64,000 bases of DNA. Origin: Streptomyces sp. SJL17-4 (GTDB lineage: Bacteria; Actinomycetota; Actinomycetes; Streptomycetales; Streptomycetaceae). The stretch is from positions 7,746,501-7,810,500 of the forward strand of contig NZ_CP104578.1 in NCBI RefSeq assembly GCF_036826855.1, written 5' to 3'. The notes beneath the pieces were generated by a model. The model ran no database searches. It was given only the letters and a program-made list of their open reading frames with translations, and had not been told where the DNA came from. Positions 8,887-18,168 of the stretch are shown here, piece by piece (position 1 is the first letter of the stretch; each line of letters starts with the position of its first letter). A program made the position numbers and the translations under genes.

Positions 8887-9381
8887 CTAGCCGTTGAGGA
8901 ACTCGGCGCACCGGTAGGGGCCGAGGGCCGGGCCTTCCGGCTGGCGCAGCGTGACCTCCACGTCGTCGGCCCTGACCTTCGGATCCAGCACGGACTGGGC
9001 GCGGGCGAGCGTGCACACCAGCTGCCCCGTGCCCTGGTCCCGGCCCGTCGGCGCGTACGGGTCCTCCAGGCGCACCGTGACCTGCGCGCCCCGGCCCGTC
9101 ACCGTGTAGCCGCCGAGCTCGACGAGGTTGGTGAGGCCGTCACGCTGTTCCGCGGGCGGCGGGCCGTCCGCGAGCAGCTTCACCACCGAGCCGAGGTTCT
9201 CGATCTCCCGGTCGAGTACGGGAACACCCCGCAGCCCGCTGTCCGACGCGTAGTACAGCCGGATCCCGCGCGTCAGCCCGGTCGCAGGCTCGCCCGCCCC
9301 TATCACCCCCGTCGGCTGCACACCGCACCCCACCAGGGCGACCCCGAGGACGGAGACCAGCACTCCCGCGCGTACCTTCAT
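8887..9381 (-). CDS. Lipoprotein in a two-component operon (GerMN-like)
   Basis: 164 residues. A short signal peptide ends in lipobox LVGCG, so the mature protein would be lipid-anchored outside the membrane. The segment VKLLADGPPPAEQRDGLTN and YTVTGRGAQVTVRL resembles GerMN/LpqB-type domains, but this is uncertain. Its ATG overlaps the stop of the sensor kinase gene (ATGA), so it is the third gene of a response regulator-kinase-lipoprotein operon. Lipoproteins in this position, such as CseA, modulate the neighbouring sensor. Confidence 0.8.
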   Translation of the reverse strand: MKVRAGVLVSVLGVALVGCGVQPTGVIGAGEPATGLTRGIRLYYASDSGLRGVPVLDREIENLGSVVKLLADGPPPAEQRDGLTNLVELGGYTVTGRGAQVTVRLEDPYAPTGRDQGTGQLVCTLARAQSVLDPKVRADDVEVTLRQPEGPALGPYRCAEFLNG

Positions 9382-10991
9382 TCCGCGTCCTCTCCCGTAC
9401 GCCGCAGGGGCAGCCACAGGGTGAACACCGCTCCGCCCTCCGGTCCTTCGGCGACGTCGATCGTGCCGCCGTGCAGCCGCGCGTTCTCCAGGGCGATCGC
9501 CGTCCCGAGGCCGCTGCCCTGTCCGCCGGTGTCGGCCGCGCTCCGCGTGCGGGCCGCGTCCGCCTTGTAGAACCGGTCGAACACCCGCTCCCGTGCCTCC
9601 GGCGGCAGCCCCGGGCCACGGTCGGCGACCTCCACGGTCACCCACTCGCCCCCGGCCACGGCGACGTCCGCGCTCGGCGTCGTCCTCGTCGCCCTCGTGG
9701 TCCGCGCCGCCCCCGCGACCGCCGTCGTCGTCCGCGTTCGCGTCCTCGTGCCGAGGGTCACGGTGACCGGCGGCGCTCCGTGCCGGAGCGCGTTGCCCAC
9801 CAGGTTCGCCACGATCACATCGACGCGGCGCCGGTCGACCACGGCCCGTACGCCCTCGTCGAGACGGACCTCCACCCGCTCGGTCCAGCCGCGCAGCGCC
9901 AGGGAAGCCCGTACCGTGTCGGCGAGATCGGTCTCGGCCGCGTTGAGCCGGATCGCGTTCGCGTCGAAGCGGGAGATCTCCATCAGGTCCTCGACGAGCC
10001 GCGAAAGCCGCGCCGTCTCCGCGCCCACCGTGCGGGCCGCCCGCGCGGCGTCCGGGGGCAGCTGGTCGGCGTCCTCCTCCAGGACCGTCGCCACCATCGT
10101 CATCGCCGCGAGGGGCGTCCGCAGTTCGTGCGACACGTCCGCGACGAAGCGGCGCGCCTTCGCCTCCTGCTCGCGCAGGCGCGTGTCGGAGGCCTGCAGG
10201 GCGTCCGCCGTGTCGTTGAACGTCCTTGCCAGATCAGCGAGTTCGTCGTGTCCCGAGACCGCGACCCGGCTCCCGAGGTCACCCTCCGCGAGCTCACGCG
10301 TGGCCCGCCCCAGCTTCCGTACGGGGCGGAGGACCGTTCCGGCGGCGAGCAGCGCCAGGACGGCGGCCAGCACCACCACCGGCAGGATGCCCGCCCGCAC
10401 GGAGTCCAACAGGGCTGCGGTGTCGTCGCGTTCGGCGCGGAGATCGGTGATCGCGAAGACCTCGAGGCCGGAGAAGCGACGATCCCCGTCCGCGTACGTC
10501 ACGGGCATGCCGACCACCAGATACGGCTCGTCCCGCCACATCACCCGCTGGAACCGGGTTCCGTCCCCGGCCCGCACCGCGGTCCGCAGCGCGACGGTGA
10601 TCCGGCCGCCCGTGTCGGCGAGGGGGTCGGACACCGCGACGAGGTCCTGGTAGCGGGCCACGACGATCCGGGCGCCGAGGCCCTCCGAGACCTTCGCCGC
10701 GAACCGGGCCAGCGACCGCTGGTCCGGCGGCAGGTCGAAATCGGCCGCGACCGCGGTGACCCGCGTCCGTACGTCGTTCACGGCGGCGTCCTGCGTACGC
10801 CGGAGGACCGCGGTCCGCGCGTCCCGGTAGGCGAGCGCGGTCGCGGTCACCGCGCTGATGAGCGCGACGACGACGAAGGTCACGACGAGCCGGGTCCGCA
10901 ACCCTCCGACGAGCCGCCGGGAGCGCCGCTTCGGGGGGTCCCCGGCGGGCCCGGAACCGCCGGCCCGGCCGGTGTCTCCGGTCCTGCTCAC
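9378..10991 (-). CDS. Two-component sensor histidine kinase
   Basis: 537 residues. Two membrane helices near residues 28-50 and 185-208 flank an extracytoplasmic sensing domain of about 135 residues. A HAMP linker follows, then HisKA with the phospho-accepting histidine in FVADVSHELRTPLAAM (near residue 287), and a HATPase domain with N box NLVGNALRHGAPPV and G boxes DRGPGLPPEARERV and GQGSGLGTAI. A Thr/Arg-rich low-complexity insert sits inside the ATPase domain around 9670-9760. The GTG start overlaps the response regulator stop (GTGA), implying coupled translation. The ligand is not known. Confidence 0.9.
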   Translation of the reverse strand: MSRTGDTGRAGGSGPAGDPPKRRSRRLVGGLRTRLVVTFVVVALISAVTATALAYRDARTAVLRRTQDAAVNDVRTRVTAVAADFDLPPDQRSLARFAAKVSEGLGARIVVARYQDLVAVSDPLADTGGRITVALRTAVRAGDGTRFQRVMWRDEPYLVVGMPVTYADGDRRFSGLEVFAITDLRAERDDTAALLDSVRAGILPVVVLAAVLALLAAGTVLRPVRKLGRATRELAEGDLGSRVAVSGHDELADLARTFNDTADALQASDTRLREQEAKARRFVADVSHELRTPLAAMTMVATVLEEDADQLPPDAARAARTVGAETARLSRLVEDLMEISRFDANAIRLNAAETDLADTVRASLALRGWTERVEVRLDEGVRAVVDRRRVDVIVANLVGNALRHGAPPVTVTLGTRTRTRTTTAVAGAARTTRATRTTPSADVAVAGGEWVTVEVADRGPGLPPEARERVFDRFYKADAARTRSAADTGGQGSGLGTAIALENARLHGGTIDVAEGPEGGAVFTLWLPLRRTGEDAE

Positions 10992-11728
10992 AGCGGCCCG
11001 AAGCGGTAGCCGAAGCCCCGCACGGTCTGGACGTACCGAGGCTTCGCGGGTACGTCCTCCAGCTTCGCCCGCAGCCGTCCGACCGCGGCGTCCACCAGCC
11101 GGGAGTCACCGAGGAAGGTGTGCTCCCAGACCGAGGCGAGGAGCTGCTCGCGGCTGAACACCCGGCCGGGCGAGGCGGACAGTTCGAGGAGCAGACGCAG
11201 TTCGGTGGGCGGAAGGGGGATCAGGACGCCGTGTTTGGTGACGGTGAGACCGGCGCGGTCGATCACCAGGCCGGCGGAGTCGGCGGCGGCCGACCGTCGG
11301 GCACCCGCCGATCCGGCCGATCCGGCCGATCCCGCCGCTCCTGCGGCTCCCGACGGCTCCGCGCGCCGCAGTGCGGCCCGGATGCGGGCCTCCAGGACGG
11401 GCGCGGTGACCGGCTTGACCACGTAGTCGTCGGCGCCGGCCTCCAGACCCGTCACGATGTCGTGGTCGTCCCCGCGCGCGGTCAGCATGATGACCGGAAG
11501 CGTGGTCGTCCGGGCACGGATGCGGCGGCACACCTCGAATCCGTCCATCCCCGGCAACATCAGGTCGAGGACGGCCAGCTCGACCTTCTCCCCGTCCGGG
11601 GCGTCGAGCAGCGCGAGCGCCTCCTCGCCGGTGGCCGCCGTGTCGACGTCGTACCCGTGCCGGCGCAGCACGAGCTCCATTCCGTCCCGTACGGACGCGT
11701 CGTCCTCGATGAGCAGTACATGCGGCAT
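10988..11728 (-). CDS. OmpR-family response regulator
   Basis: 246 residues. The receiver domain has the acidic pair D9-D10 and phosphoacceptor D55 (AVLDLMLPGMDGF). The winged-helix output domain reads LPPTELRLLLELSASPGRVF and ends VQTVRGFGYRFG. The interdomain linker is expanded by a Gly-Ala-Ser repeat (AGSAGSAGSAGARRS). The ATG at 11728 has no ribosome site but lies seven bases after CATAAT on the coding strand, which would fit a leaderless mRNA, although no good -35 is visible. It is divergent from the lipoprotein/ABC transporter operon, a likely target. Confidence 0.9.
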   Translation of the reverse strand: MPHVLLIEDDASVRDGMELVLRRHGYDVDTAATGEEALALLDAPDGEKVELAVLDLMLPGMDGFEVCRRIRARTTTLPVIMLTARGDDHDIVTGLEAGADDYVVKPVTAPVLEARIRAALRRAEPSGAAGAAGSAGSAGSAGARRSAAADSAGLVIDRAGLTVTKHGVLIPLPPTELRLLLELSASPGRVFSREQLLASVWEHTFLGDSRLVDAAVGRLRAKLEDVPAKPRYVQTVRGFGYRFGPL

Positions 11729-11862
11729 GCCGTCGATTATGGGTGCCGCGAGGGCCCGCCCATCGCCCCGGAGGGGGCTCGATGCGCAGGTCGGGGGCAT
11801 TGTTACGTTCTCATCATGTCGCCATGGAATCGCCATCACGTGGCATGACGAGGGTGGTCGTC

Positions 11863-12576
11863 ATGACCCCGAAGACAAGCTCCCGCGTGCTTCCCCGTGC
11901 GATGTCCCGCGTGATTCCCCGTTCCCTCCGCCGTGCCGTCCCGGGCCCCACCGCCCGGCTGCGCCTGACCGCCCTCGCCGTGCTCCCCGTCCTGGCCTTC
12001 TCCGCGGCGTGCGGCAGCGGTGACGACAGCGCCGGTGGTGCCGGGAAGAACGACGAGATCGCCTCGGTGCCGGAGACCACCACCGTCCCGCCGTCCGAGC
12101 GGAACGACACCACCCCGAGCGCCCGGCCCGCCGGGAAGAGCGCCTTCTACGACGCCCAGCTGGACTACGTCCGGTGCATGCGCGTCAAGGGCGGCTACGA
12201 GGACTTCCCCGACCCCAAGCTCAGCGGGCACCTCGACTGGGGGAAGGTCGAGGAGATCTCCTCCCGGCCCGGCCAGATGGAGGCCGCCAAGGGCGGCAGG
12301 AACGGCGTCTGCGTCGACGAGCTCCAGAAGGTCATGCTGGCCGAGCCCGAGCGCAACCAGCAGAAGGACTACGAGTCGATGCTGGAGCACGCCCAGTGCA
12401 TGCGGGACAACGGCGTCTCCCGGTTCACCAACCCCACGATGAGCGGCGGCAACGCCCAGCCGGGCGGCGACCCCAACCCGGCGTCCCCGGCCATCGACAG
12501 CGACTCACCGGTGTACAAGCAGGCCCGCCAGGCGTGCAAGTCGAAGCTGCTCGACGGTCTGGACGGCATGCAGTGA
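11863..12576 (+). CDS. Secreted lipoprotein
   Basis: 237 residues. A long basic N-region is followed by LRLTALAVLPVLAFSAACGS with the lipobox cysteine. The mature part has paired cysteines in two repeats of similar form, LDYVRCMRVKGGYEDFPDP and LEHAQCMRDNGVSRFTNP, plus two further cysteines (GVCVDEL and QACKSKL), which could form disulfides. ATGs at 11824, 11845 and 11863 are in frame; 11863 has GAGGGTGG upstream. It is the first gene of an operon in which each gene overlaps the next by four bases. It may be the periplasmic sensing or substrate-binding partner of the exporter. Confidence 0.75.
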   Translation: MTPKTSSRVLPRAMSRVIPRSLRRAVPGPTARLRLTALAVLPVLAFSAACGSGDDSAGGAGKNDEIASVPETTTVPPSERNDTTPSARPAGKSAFYDAQLDYVRCMRVKGGYEDFPDPKLSGHLDWGKVEEISSRPGQMEAAKGGRNGVCVDELQKVMLAEPERNQQKDYESMLEHAQCMRDNGVSRFTNPTMSGGNAQPGGDPNPASPAIDSDSPVYKQARQACKSKLLDGLDGMQ

Positions 12577-13673
12577 AGCGCCGCACCGCTTTCCGTACGC
12601 TCGGCGCGGTGACGGTCGCCGCCGCGGTCACCGGGGGAGTCGTCCTCCTCGGCGACGTCGGACTCCTCGACGGGGCCGCGGGCGGCTCCGGTACCGACGG
12701 GAAGGGCGGCGATCCGCCGCCCGCCACCGCGACCGTCGTACGGACCGACCTCGTCCGGTCCAAGACCGTCGACGGCAGGCTCGACTTCGCGCAGCGCCGC
12801 CCCGTCAAGTCCGCCGTCGACGGCACCGTCACGGTCGCCGCCACCGAGGGCGCGACGCCGACCCGGGGGCAGGCCCTGTACGAGCTGAACGACAAGCCCG
12901 TCACCCTCCTCTACGGCCCCGTCCCGATGTTCCGCGAGATGAGGACGGGCGACCGGGGCAGCGATGTACTCCAACTGGAGCGGAACCTCCGCGACTTGGG
13001 ATACGGAGCGGGGCTCTACGTCGACACGCGCTACGACAGGGACACCGAGACGGCGGTCAAGCGGTGGCAGAAGTCCCTGAACCGTGAGCCCACCGGCAAG
13101 GTCGGCAGAGGAGACGTCGTCTTCCTGCCCGGCCAGGTCAAGGTGGTCTCCGCGGACGCCGCGCTTGCCGACCAGGTCGGCCCCGGTGAGGCCGTCCTGA
13201 CGATCGCCTCCACCCAGCCCGTGGTGAGGGCTCACCTGGACCAGACCGACGGCGCGCTCACCGCCGCCGGCACCAAGGTCGAGGTCACCCTGCCCAGCGG
13301 AAAGACCGTGGCCGGGCGGGTCGCCGGGACCGTACGCCCCGAGGAGACCGGCTCGGGAGACGGTGCCGTATCGCAGGAAGGCATCGTCGTCGAGGTCGTC
13401 CTCGACGGCGGGGCGCGTGCCGCCTCCGGCGAGGACGCCAGGGCGTCGGCCGGCGTGACGTTCGTCAGCGAGGCCCGCAAGGGAGTCCTCGCGGTGCCCG
13501 TCGAGGCGGTCCTCGCCCTGCGCGGCGAGAACGGCGGTTACGGCCTCCAGATCGTCCAGGGCACCACCACGAGGACGATACGGGTGGAGACCGGCATGAC
13601 CGCCGACGGGCAGATCGAGGTCAGCGGCCCGGACGTGAGGGAAGGCCTGAAGGTCGGAACGGCGGCCTCATGA
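12573..13673 (+). CDS. Membrane fusion protein with peptidoglycan-binding domain
   Basis: 366 residues. The N-terminal membrane anchor is [22 protein letters not shown]_binding_1 domain follows ([33 protein letters not shown]), then a barrel-sandwich/beta-barrel region ([20 protein letters not shown]) and a membrane-proximal domain ([20 protein letters not shown]). This is the MacA-like adaptor arrangement of Gram-positive ABC exporters. The GTG at 12573 overlaps the lipoprotein stop, and the gene's stop overlaps the ATPase start. It probably links the FtsX permease to the cell wall. Confidence 0.85.
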   Translation: MKRRTAFRTLGAVTVAAAVTGGVVLLGDVGLLDGAAGGSGTDGKGGDPPPATATVVRTDLVRSKTVDGRLDFAQRRPVKSAVDGTVTVAATEGATPTRGQALYELNDKPVTLLYGPVPMFREMRTGDRGSDVLQLERNLRDLGYGAGLYVDTRYDRDTETAVKRWQKSLNREPTGKVGRGDVVFLPGQVKVVSADAALADQVGPGEAVLTIASTQPVVRAHLDQTDGALTAAGTKVEVTLPSGKTVAGRVAGTVRPEETGSGDGAVSQEGIVVEVVLDGGARAASGEDARASAGVTFVSEARKGVLAVPVEAVLALRGENGGYGLQIVQGTTTRTIRVETGMTADGQIEVSGPDVREGLKVGTAAS

Positions 13674-14446
13674 CCCCGGCCCGCGACAGGACCGCCGCAG
13701 CCCCCACCCGGTCGCCGGCGGCTCCCACCGGCACCCCCGCGGCCCCCGCCCCCGTCGTGGAACTGCGTGACGCCACCAAGTCGTACCCCGGCGGTGTCCA
13801 CGCACTGCGCGGAGTGAACCTCACCATCGGCGAGGGCGAACTGCTCGCCGTCGTCGGCCCCTCCGGGTCCGGCAAGTCCACGATGCTCCACGTCATGGGC
13901 ACCCTCGACAAGCCCACCGGCGGCACCGTCCGGATCGCCGGCCACGACGTGTCCGCACTCTCCGACAGCCGGCTCTCCGCACTCCGCGCCCGCCACGTCG
14001 GCTTCGTGTTCCAGCACTTCCACCTGGCGGCGGGGCGCGACGCCGTCGACAACGTCGCCGACGGGCTGCTGTACGCGGGCGTGCCGCTCCGGGAACGCAG
14101 GGCGCGGGCACGGACCGCGCTCGACCGGGTGCGCCTGGGCCACCGCCACGCCCACACGCCGAACGAGCTGTCCGGCGGAGAGAAGCAGCGCGTGGCCATC
14201 GCCCGCGCGCTGGTGGGGGAGCCCCGGCTGCTGCTCGCGGACGAGCCCACCGGCGCCCTCGACACCACCTCGGGGAAGATCGTCATGGAGCTGCTCCACG
14301 AACTGAACGCCGCCGGCACCACGATCTGCGTCATCACCCACGACAACGGAATCGCGGACTCGCTGCCCCGCCGGGTCCGCTTCAAGGACGGTGAGATCGT
14401 CGCGGACGAGCGCGGCGTCCTCACCGGGGAAGGAGCCGCGCCGTGA
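13670..14446 (+). CDS. ABC transporter ATPase, MacB/LolD type
   Basis: 258 residues. Walker A is [10 protein letters not shown], the Q-loop FVFQHFHL, the signature [10 protein letters not shown], Walker [13 protein letters not shown], and the switch histidine lies in VITHDNGI. The 30 N-terminal residues are a Pro/Thr/Ala-rich extension. It energises the downstream FtsX-type permease. In MacAB/BceAB-like systems this mechanochemical pair moves antimicrobial peptides or lipoproteins out of the membrane. Start and stop codons overlap both neighbours. Confidence 0.92.
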   Translation: MTPARDRTAAAPTRSPAAPTGTPAAPAPVVELRDATKSYPGGVHALRGVNLTIGEGELLAVVGPSGSGKSTMLHVMGTLDKPTGGTVRIAGHDVSALSDSRLSALRARHVGFVFQHFHLAAGRDAVDNVADGLLYAGVPLRERRARARTALDRVRLGHRHAHTPNELSGGEKQRVAIARALVGEPRLLLADEPTGALDTTSGKIVMELLHELNAAGTTICVITHDNGIADSLPRRVRFKDGEIVADERGVLTGEGAAP

Positions 14447-15636
14447 AAGCCGCCCTCAAGCCCTCTCGTCTCTCCGCCGGCGACATCCTCCGGGTCGGCG
14501 CGGTCGGTCTCCGCGCGCGCCGCGCGCGCGTGGTGCTGTCCGCGCTCGGGATCGCCATCGGCATCGCGACCATGGTCGCGGTCGTCGGCCTCTCCGAGTC
14601 CAGCCGCGCGGACCTGATGGCCCGGCTCGACCGGCTCGGCACCAACCTCCTCACCGCCGAGGCGGGCAAGGACGCCCTGGGCAGAGAGATCCGACTTCCC
14701 AAGAACGCGGTCGCGATGGTCGAGCGGATCGGCCCCGTCCAGCACGCCACCGGAACCGGCGACGTCGACGCCCGGATCCGCCGCAGCGATCTGGTTCCCG
14801 AGGAGCGCACCGCGGGCGTCACCACCCAGGCGGTCCGCACCGACCTCCTTGCCGCGCTCGGCGGCGAGGTCGACAAGGGCGCCTGGCTGGACCCGGCCGG
14901 CGAACGGCTCCCGGTGACGGTCCTCGGAGCGGTGGCCGCCGACCGGCTCGGCATCACCCGCACCGGCGAGACGATCATGATGAACGACATCCGTGTGGTC
15001 GTCGTCGGCATCCTCGAGCCGCTCGAACTGGTGCCGAACCTCGATCGGGTGGCCATGGTCGGATTCCCCGCCGCCGAGCACCACTTCGGCTTCGACGGTC
15101 ATCCGACGACGATCTTCGAGCGCTCCACGGACGCCTCGGTCGAGGACGTACGGGCGGTCCTGGCCCGCACGATCAGCCCCGGCGGCGAAGGGGGCGTCAA
15201 GGTCTCCCGGCCCTCCGACGCGCTCGCCGCCAAGGCAGCGACCGACGAGGGCCTGACGACCCTGATGCTGGGCCTGGGCGCGGTGGCGCTCCTGGTCGGT
15301 GGCGTCGGCGTCGCCAACACCATGGTCATCTCCGTCCTGGAGCGCCGTCAGGAGATCGGTCTGCGCCGCTCCCTCGGCGCGACCCGCCACGCGATCCGGC
15401 TCCAGTTCCTCACCGAGTCGCTGCTGCTGTCGGCCCTGGGCGGGGCCACGGGCGCGCTGCTCGGCGCGGCGGCGACGTACGGCTTCGCGCGGGTCCAGGG
15501 TTGGACGGCGGTAGTCCCGCCCTGGTCCCTCGTGGGCGGCCTCGCCGCCACCCTCGTGATCGGGGTGATCGCCGGCCTCTACCCGGCGATCCGCGCCTCC
15601 CGGCTCCACCCGACGGTGGCACTCAACTCGACGTGA
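14443..15636 (+). CDS. ABC transporter permease, FtsX/MacB type
   Basis: 397 residues. One N-terminal membrane helix ([20 protein letters not shown]), a large MacB_PCD-like extracytoplasmic domain, and three C-terminal helices ([60 protein letters not shown]) surround the conserved [16 protein letters not shown] coupling loop. The GTG overlaps the ATPase stop. With the adaptor and lipoprotein it completes a likely export or envelope-protection unit controlled by the divergent two-component system. The stop overlaps the convergent MazG-like gene by 14 bp. Confidence 0.9.
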   Translation: MKAALKPSRLSAGDILRVGAVGLRARRARVVLSALGIAIGIATMVAVVGLSESSRADLMARLDRLGTNLLTAEAGKDALGREIRLPKNAVAMVERIGPVQHATGTGDVDARIRRSDLVPEERTAGVTTQAVRTDLLAALGGEVDKGAWLDPAGERLPVTVLGAVAADRLGITRTGETIMMNDIRVVVVGILEPLELVPNLDRVAMVGFPAAEHHFGFDGHPTTIFERSTDASVEDVRAVLARTISPGGEGGVKVSRPSDALAAKAATDEGLTTLMLGLGAVALLVGGVGVANTMVISVLERRQEIGLRRSLGATRHAIRLQFLTESLLLSALGGATGALLGAAATYGFARVQGWTAVVPPWSLVGGLAATLVIGVIAGLYPAIRASRLHPTVALNST

Positions 15637-16000
15637 CCACGGGGTCGTCGTCGTGCGGGTCCGGCTCCGCGGGCGGGAGGAACGCGGCCGCCTTCCGGGC
15701 GAGTACGGAGGCGAAGAACTCGGGCGCGTCGTCGGGGCGCATCCGGGCGAGGGAGACCATGCCGGTGATCACGGCATCGACCACCTCCTCCTGCACCTGC
15801 TCCCAGTCGTGGCTGCGGCCCTTGCGCGGATTCACCGCCCGGACCCCGATGACCGCCTGCGCGGCCTCCCCCACCTCCTCCGAGAGCTTGAGCACCTGCA
15901 GGGTCCACTGCTCCTCCGCCGTGAGCCCCCGCTCGGAGTCGTACCCCGCGAACAGCGCGGCGAGCGAGCGGATCGTGTCCCACGGGTCGTTGTCCCTCAC
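15623..16000 (-). CDS. MazG-like nucleotide pyrophosphohydrolase
   Basis: 125 residues. The all-alpha NTP pyrophosphatase metal site is seen in LQVLKLSEEVGEAAQAVIG (EExxE-type) and EEVVDAVITGMVSLARM (ExxD). Members hydrolyse non-canonical or house-cleaning NTPs to NMP and pyrophosphate. The GTG at 16000 follows GGAGGAG by six bases. The short form lacks the second domain of E. coli MazG, which is usual for this actinobacterial family. Confidence 0.8.
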   Translation of the reverse strand: MRDNDPWDTIRSLAALFAGYDSERGLTAEEQWTLQVLKLSEEVGEAAQAVIGVRAVNPRKGRSHDWEQVQEEVVDAVITGMVSLARMRPDDAPEFFASVLARKAAAFLPPAEPDPHDDDPVVTSS

Positions 16001-16067
16001 GGGGTCTCCTCCGGTGTGCCGGCGCGGCCCCACGCCATGAGGGGCCCTATGGCATGTCAGACAGGCC

Positions 16068-17522
16068 CTACTTGCCTCGACGGATGCGGGCCGCCTGTCG
16101 TGCCTCGGCCGTCTTGCGGGCCTCGGCGGCCTTGCGGGACTCGTTCTTGGCGCGGCCCGGGCGGCCCGGGACGGTGCCCATGCCGCGGAAGGCCGCCCCG
16201 CCGCGCTTGACACCCTCCTGGCTGGGCGCGGCGCCGTCGACGGGCACACCCGAAGGGGTACGGGCGCCGGTGATACGGCTCAGCGCGGCCTCGCCCGAGC
16301 GGACCTGGGTCACGCTGGGGCGGATGCCCGCGTCCGCCATCAGCCGGGCCACCTCACGCCGCTCGTCGGAGGTGACCAGGGTGACGACGACCCCGGACTC
16401 GCCGGCGCGCGCGGTGCGCCCGCCGCGGTGCAGGTAGTCCTTGTGGTCGGCGGGCGGGTCGACGTTCACGACGAGGTCGAGCTCGTCGACGTGGATGCCG
16501 CGCGCCGCCACGTTGGTGGCGACGAGGACCGGGACCTCGCCGGACCTGAAGCGGTCCAGGGTCCGGGTCCGCAGCGGCTGGGACTTCCCGCCGTGCAGCG
16601 CGGCGGCGCGCACGCCGCTGCCGAGGAGGTGCTTGGTGAAGCGGTCGACGGCCGCCTTCGTCGACAGGAACATGATGACCCGCCCGTCGCGGGCGGCGAT
16701 CTCCGTGGCGGTGGCGAACTTGTCGGCGCCGTGCACATGGAGCACGTGGTGGTCCATCGTGGAGACCGTCGCCGCCGAGGGGTCGACGGAGTGGACGACC
16801 GGGTCGGTGAGGTACCGCTCGACCAGGAGGTCGACGTTGCGGTCGAGCGTGGCGGAGAACAGCATCCGCTGGCCCTCCGGGGGCACCAGGTCGAGGAGCT
16901 CGGTGACCTGGGGCATGAAGCCCATGTCGGCCATCTGGTCGGCCTCGTCGAGGACGGTCACGCCCACCCGCTCCAGCCGGCAGTCCTTGCGCTCGACGAG
17001 GTCCATGAGCCGGCCCGGCGTGGCGATCAGGACCTCGGCCCCGTCGCGCAGCGCCGTGGCCTGGCGGCCGATCGACATGCCGCCCACGACGGTGGCCAGG
17101 CGCAGCTTGAGTGCCTCGGCGAAGGGGTCGAGGGCGTCCGTCACCTGCTGGGCCAGTTCACGTGTGGGGACCAGGACCAGCGCGAGCGGCTTACGGGCTT
17201 CGGCGCGCCGTCCGGCGATGCGGACCAGCAGGGGGAGGCCGAAGGCGAGGGTCTTGCCTGATCCGGTGCGCCCGCGCCCCAGGACGTCACGGCCCGCGAG
17301 GGCGTCGGGGAGGGTCGCGGACTGGATCGGGAACGGCGTGTCGACGCCCAGCCGGGTGAGGACGTCGTGGACCTGCGCCGGCAGCTCGAGCTCGGCGAAG
17401 GTGGCGGCGGGCGGCAGGGCCGGGGTGCCGGCGGGCAGCGCCGCCCATTCGTCCTTCGCGGGGGTGCCGCGTCCCGCCCGGTCCGTACGGGGTGCGGCGT
17501 TCGCGCTGTGCGTGGTGTTCAT
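16068..17522 (-). CDS. DEAD-box ATP-dependent RNA helicase
   Basis: 484 residues. Motif Q is FPIQSATLPDALAG; motif I GRGRTGSGKTLAF; motif Ia PTRELAQQV; motif II LDEADQMADMGFM; motif III SATLDRN; motif V ATNVAARGIHVDELDLV; motif VI HRGGRTARAG. The tail is basic and rich in Arg, Lys and Ala (RKAAEARKTAEARQAARIRR), as in RhlE/CsdA-type helicases that bind structured RNA. The ATG follows GGAGGAC. It lies 230 bp downstream of the cold-shock gene in the same direction, suggesting a role in remodelling RNA in the cold, with or without co-transcription. Confidence 0.92.
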   Translation of the reverse strand: MNTTHSANAAPRTDRAGRGTPAKDEWAALPAGTPALPPAATFAELELPAQVHDVLTRLGVDTPFPIQSATLPDALAGRDVLGRGRTGSGKTLAFGLPLLVRIAGRRAEARKPLALVLVPTRELAQQVTDALDPFAEALKLRLATVVGGMSIGRQATALRDGAEVLIATPGRLMDLVERKDCRLERVGVTVLDEADQMADMGFMPQVTELLDLVPPEGQRMLFSATLDRNVDLLVERYLTDPVVHSVDPSAATVSTMDHHVLHVHGADKFATATEIAARDGRVIMFLSTKAAVDRFTKHLLGSGVRAAALHGGKSQPLRTRTLDRFRSGEVPVLVATNVAARGIHVDELDLVVNVDPPADHKDYLHRGGRTARAGESGVVVTLVTSDERREVARLMADAGIRPSVTQVRSGEAALSRITGARTPSGVPVDGAAPSQEGVKRGGAAFRGMGTVPGRPGRAKNESRKAAEARKTAEARQAARIRRGK

Positions 17523-17706
17523 GGGTCCTCCTCGAAACGGTGCGCTTCGAGGAATTCGCGAGGGGCCGCGGGCCCGATGAATTACTGGAACGTACCGAAT
17601 GCCACGGGCGAGTGGATCCGGCCACGCCGAGGGGGTGAAATCGGCGGCCGGTCGGTGAAAAGCCCGGGAACGTTTGAAAAGCCTGGAAAATGCGACGAGC
17701 CGGGGC

Positions 17707-17725
17707 CCTCACCACACGGGTGAGG
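17707..17725 (-). terminator. Terminator of the cold-shock gene
   Basis: CCTCACC (17707-17713) pairs with GGTGAGG (17719-17725) around a five-base loop, 28 bases after the csp stop codon. Read-through would supply the helicase gene. Confidence 0.55.
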
Positions 17726-17752
17726 ACACCGGCTGCGTCGGACGTGTCAACG

Positions 17753-17956
17753 TCAGGCGGGGAGGATGTTCTCCGCCTGGGGGCCCTTCTGGCCCTGCGT
17801 GACGTCGAAGGTCACCTTCTGGCCTTCCTGGAGCTCACGGAAGCCAGAGGTGGCGATGTTGGAGTAGTGGGCGAAGACGTCCGGGCCGCCACCCTCCTGC
17901 TCGATGAAGCCGAAGCCCTTTTCAGCGTTGAACCACTTCACGGTGCCGTTAGCCAT
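17753..17956 (-). CDS. Cold-shock protein (CspA family)
   Basis: 67 residues forming a single cold-shock OB-fold. RNP1 is KGFGFIEQ and RNP2 is VFAHYSNI. These proteins bind single-stranded nucleic acid and melt inhibitory RNA structure. The ribosome site GAAGGAG is optimal. A leader of roughly 170 nt with a strong stem-loop precedes it. Its downstream neighbour is a DEAD-box helicase, another cold-adaptation function. Confidence 0.95.
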   Translation of the reverse strand: MANGTVKWFNAEKGFGFIEQEGGGPDVFAHYSNIATSGFRELQEGQKVTFDVTQGQKGPQAENILPA

Positions 17957-18057
17957 GTCAATTCTCCTTCGGGGCGTAGCCCTGGGGGCCGCACTGTGCG
18001 GACCCCGGAGTCGCCGTGATGATTGCCCCGTCCGGAAAACTGCACCGAAAACACAGA

Positions 18058-18092
18058 AAGTGCCTGACGATGTCGAATCGTCAAAGGCACTT
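18058..18092 (-). promoter_or_regulatory. Stem-loop in the cold-shock 5' leader
   Basis: AAGTGCCTGACGAT (18058-18071) and ATCGTC-aa-AGGCACTT (18077-18092) form a 14-bp stem with an AA bulge and a five-base loop. It lies about 100 bases before the csp ATG. The possible -10 TACAGT at about 18130-18140 on the minus strand would put it in the mRNA leader. It could be a thermosensitive regulatory element, or an upstream attenuator. The rest of 17957-18168 holds no gene. Confidence 0.5.
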
Positions 18093-18168
18093 GTAAGTTT
18101 CTTTGGGAACCACGACTGCAACTGCTGTCGACTGTACCACGTCCCCTGGACCGGTGCACGGAATTGCC

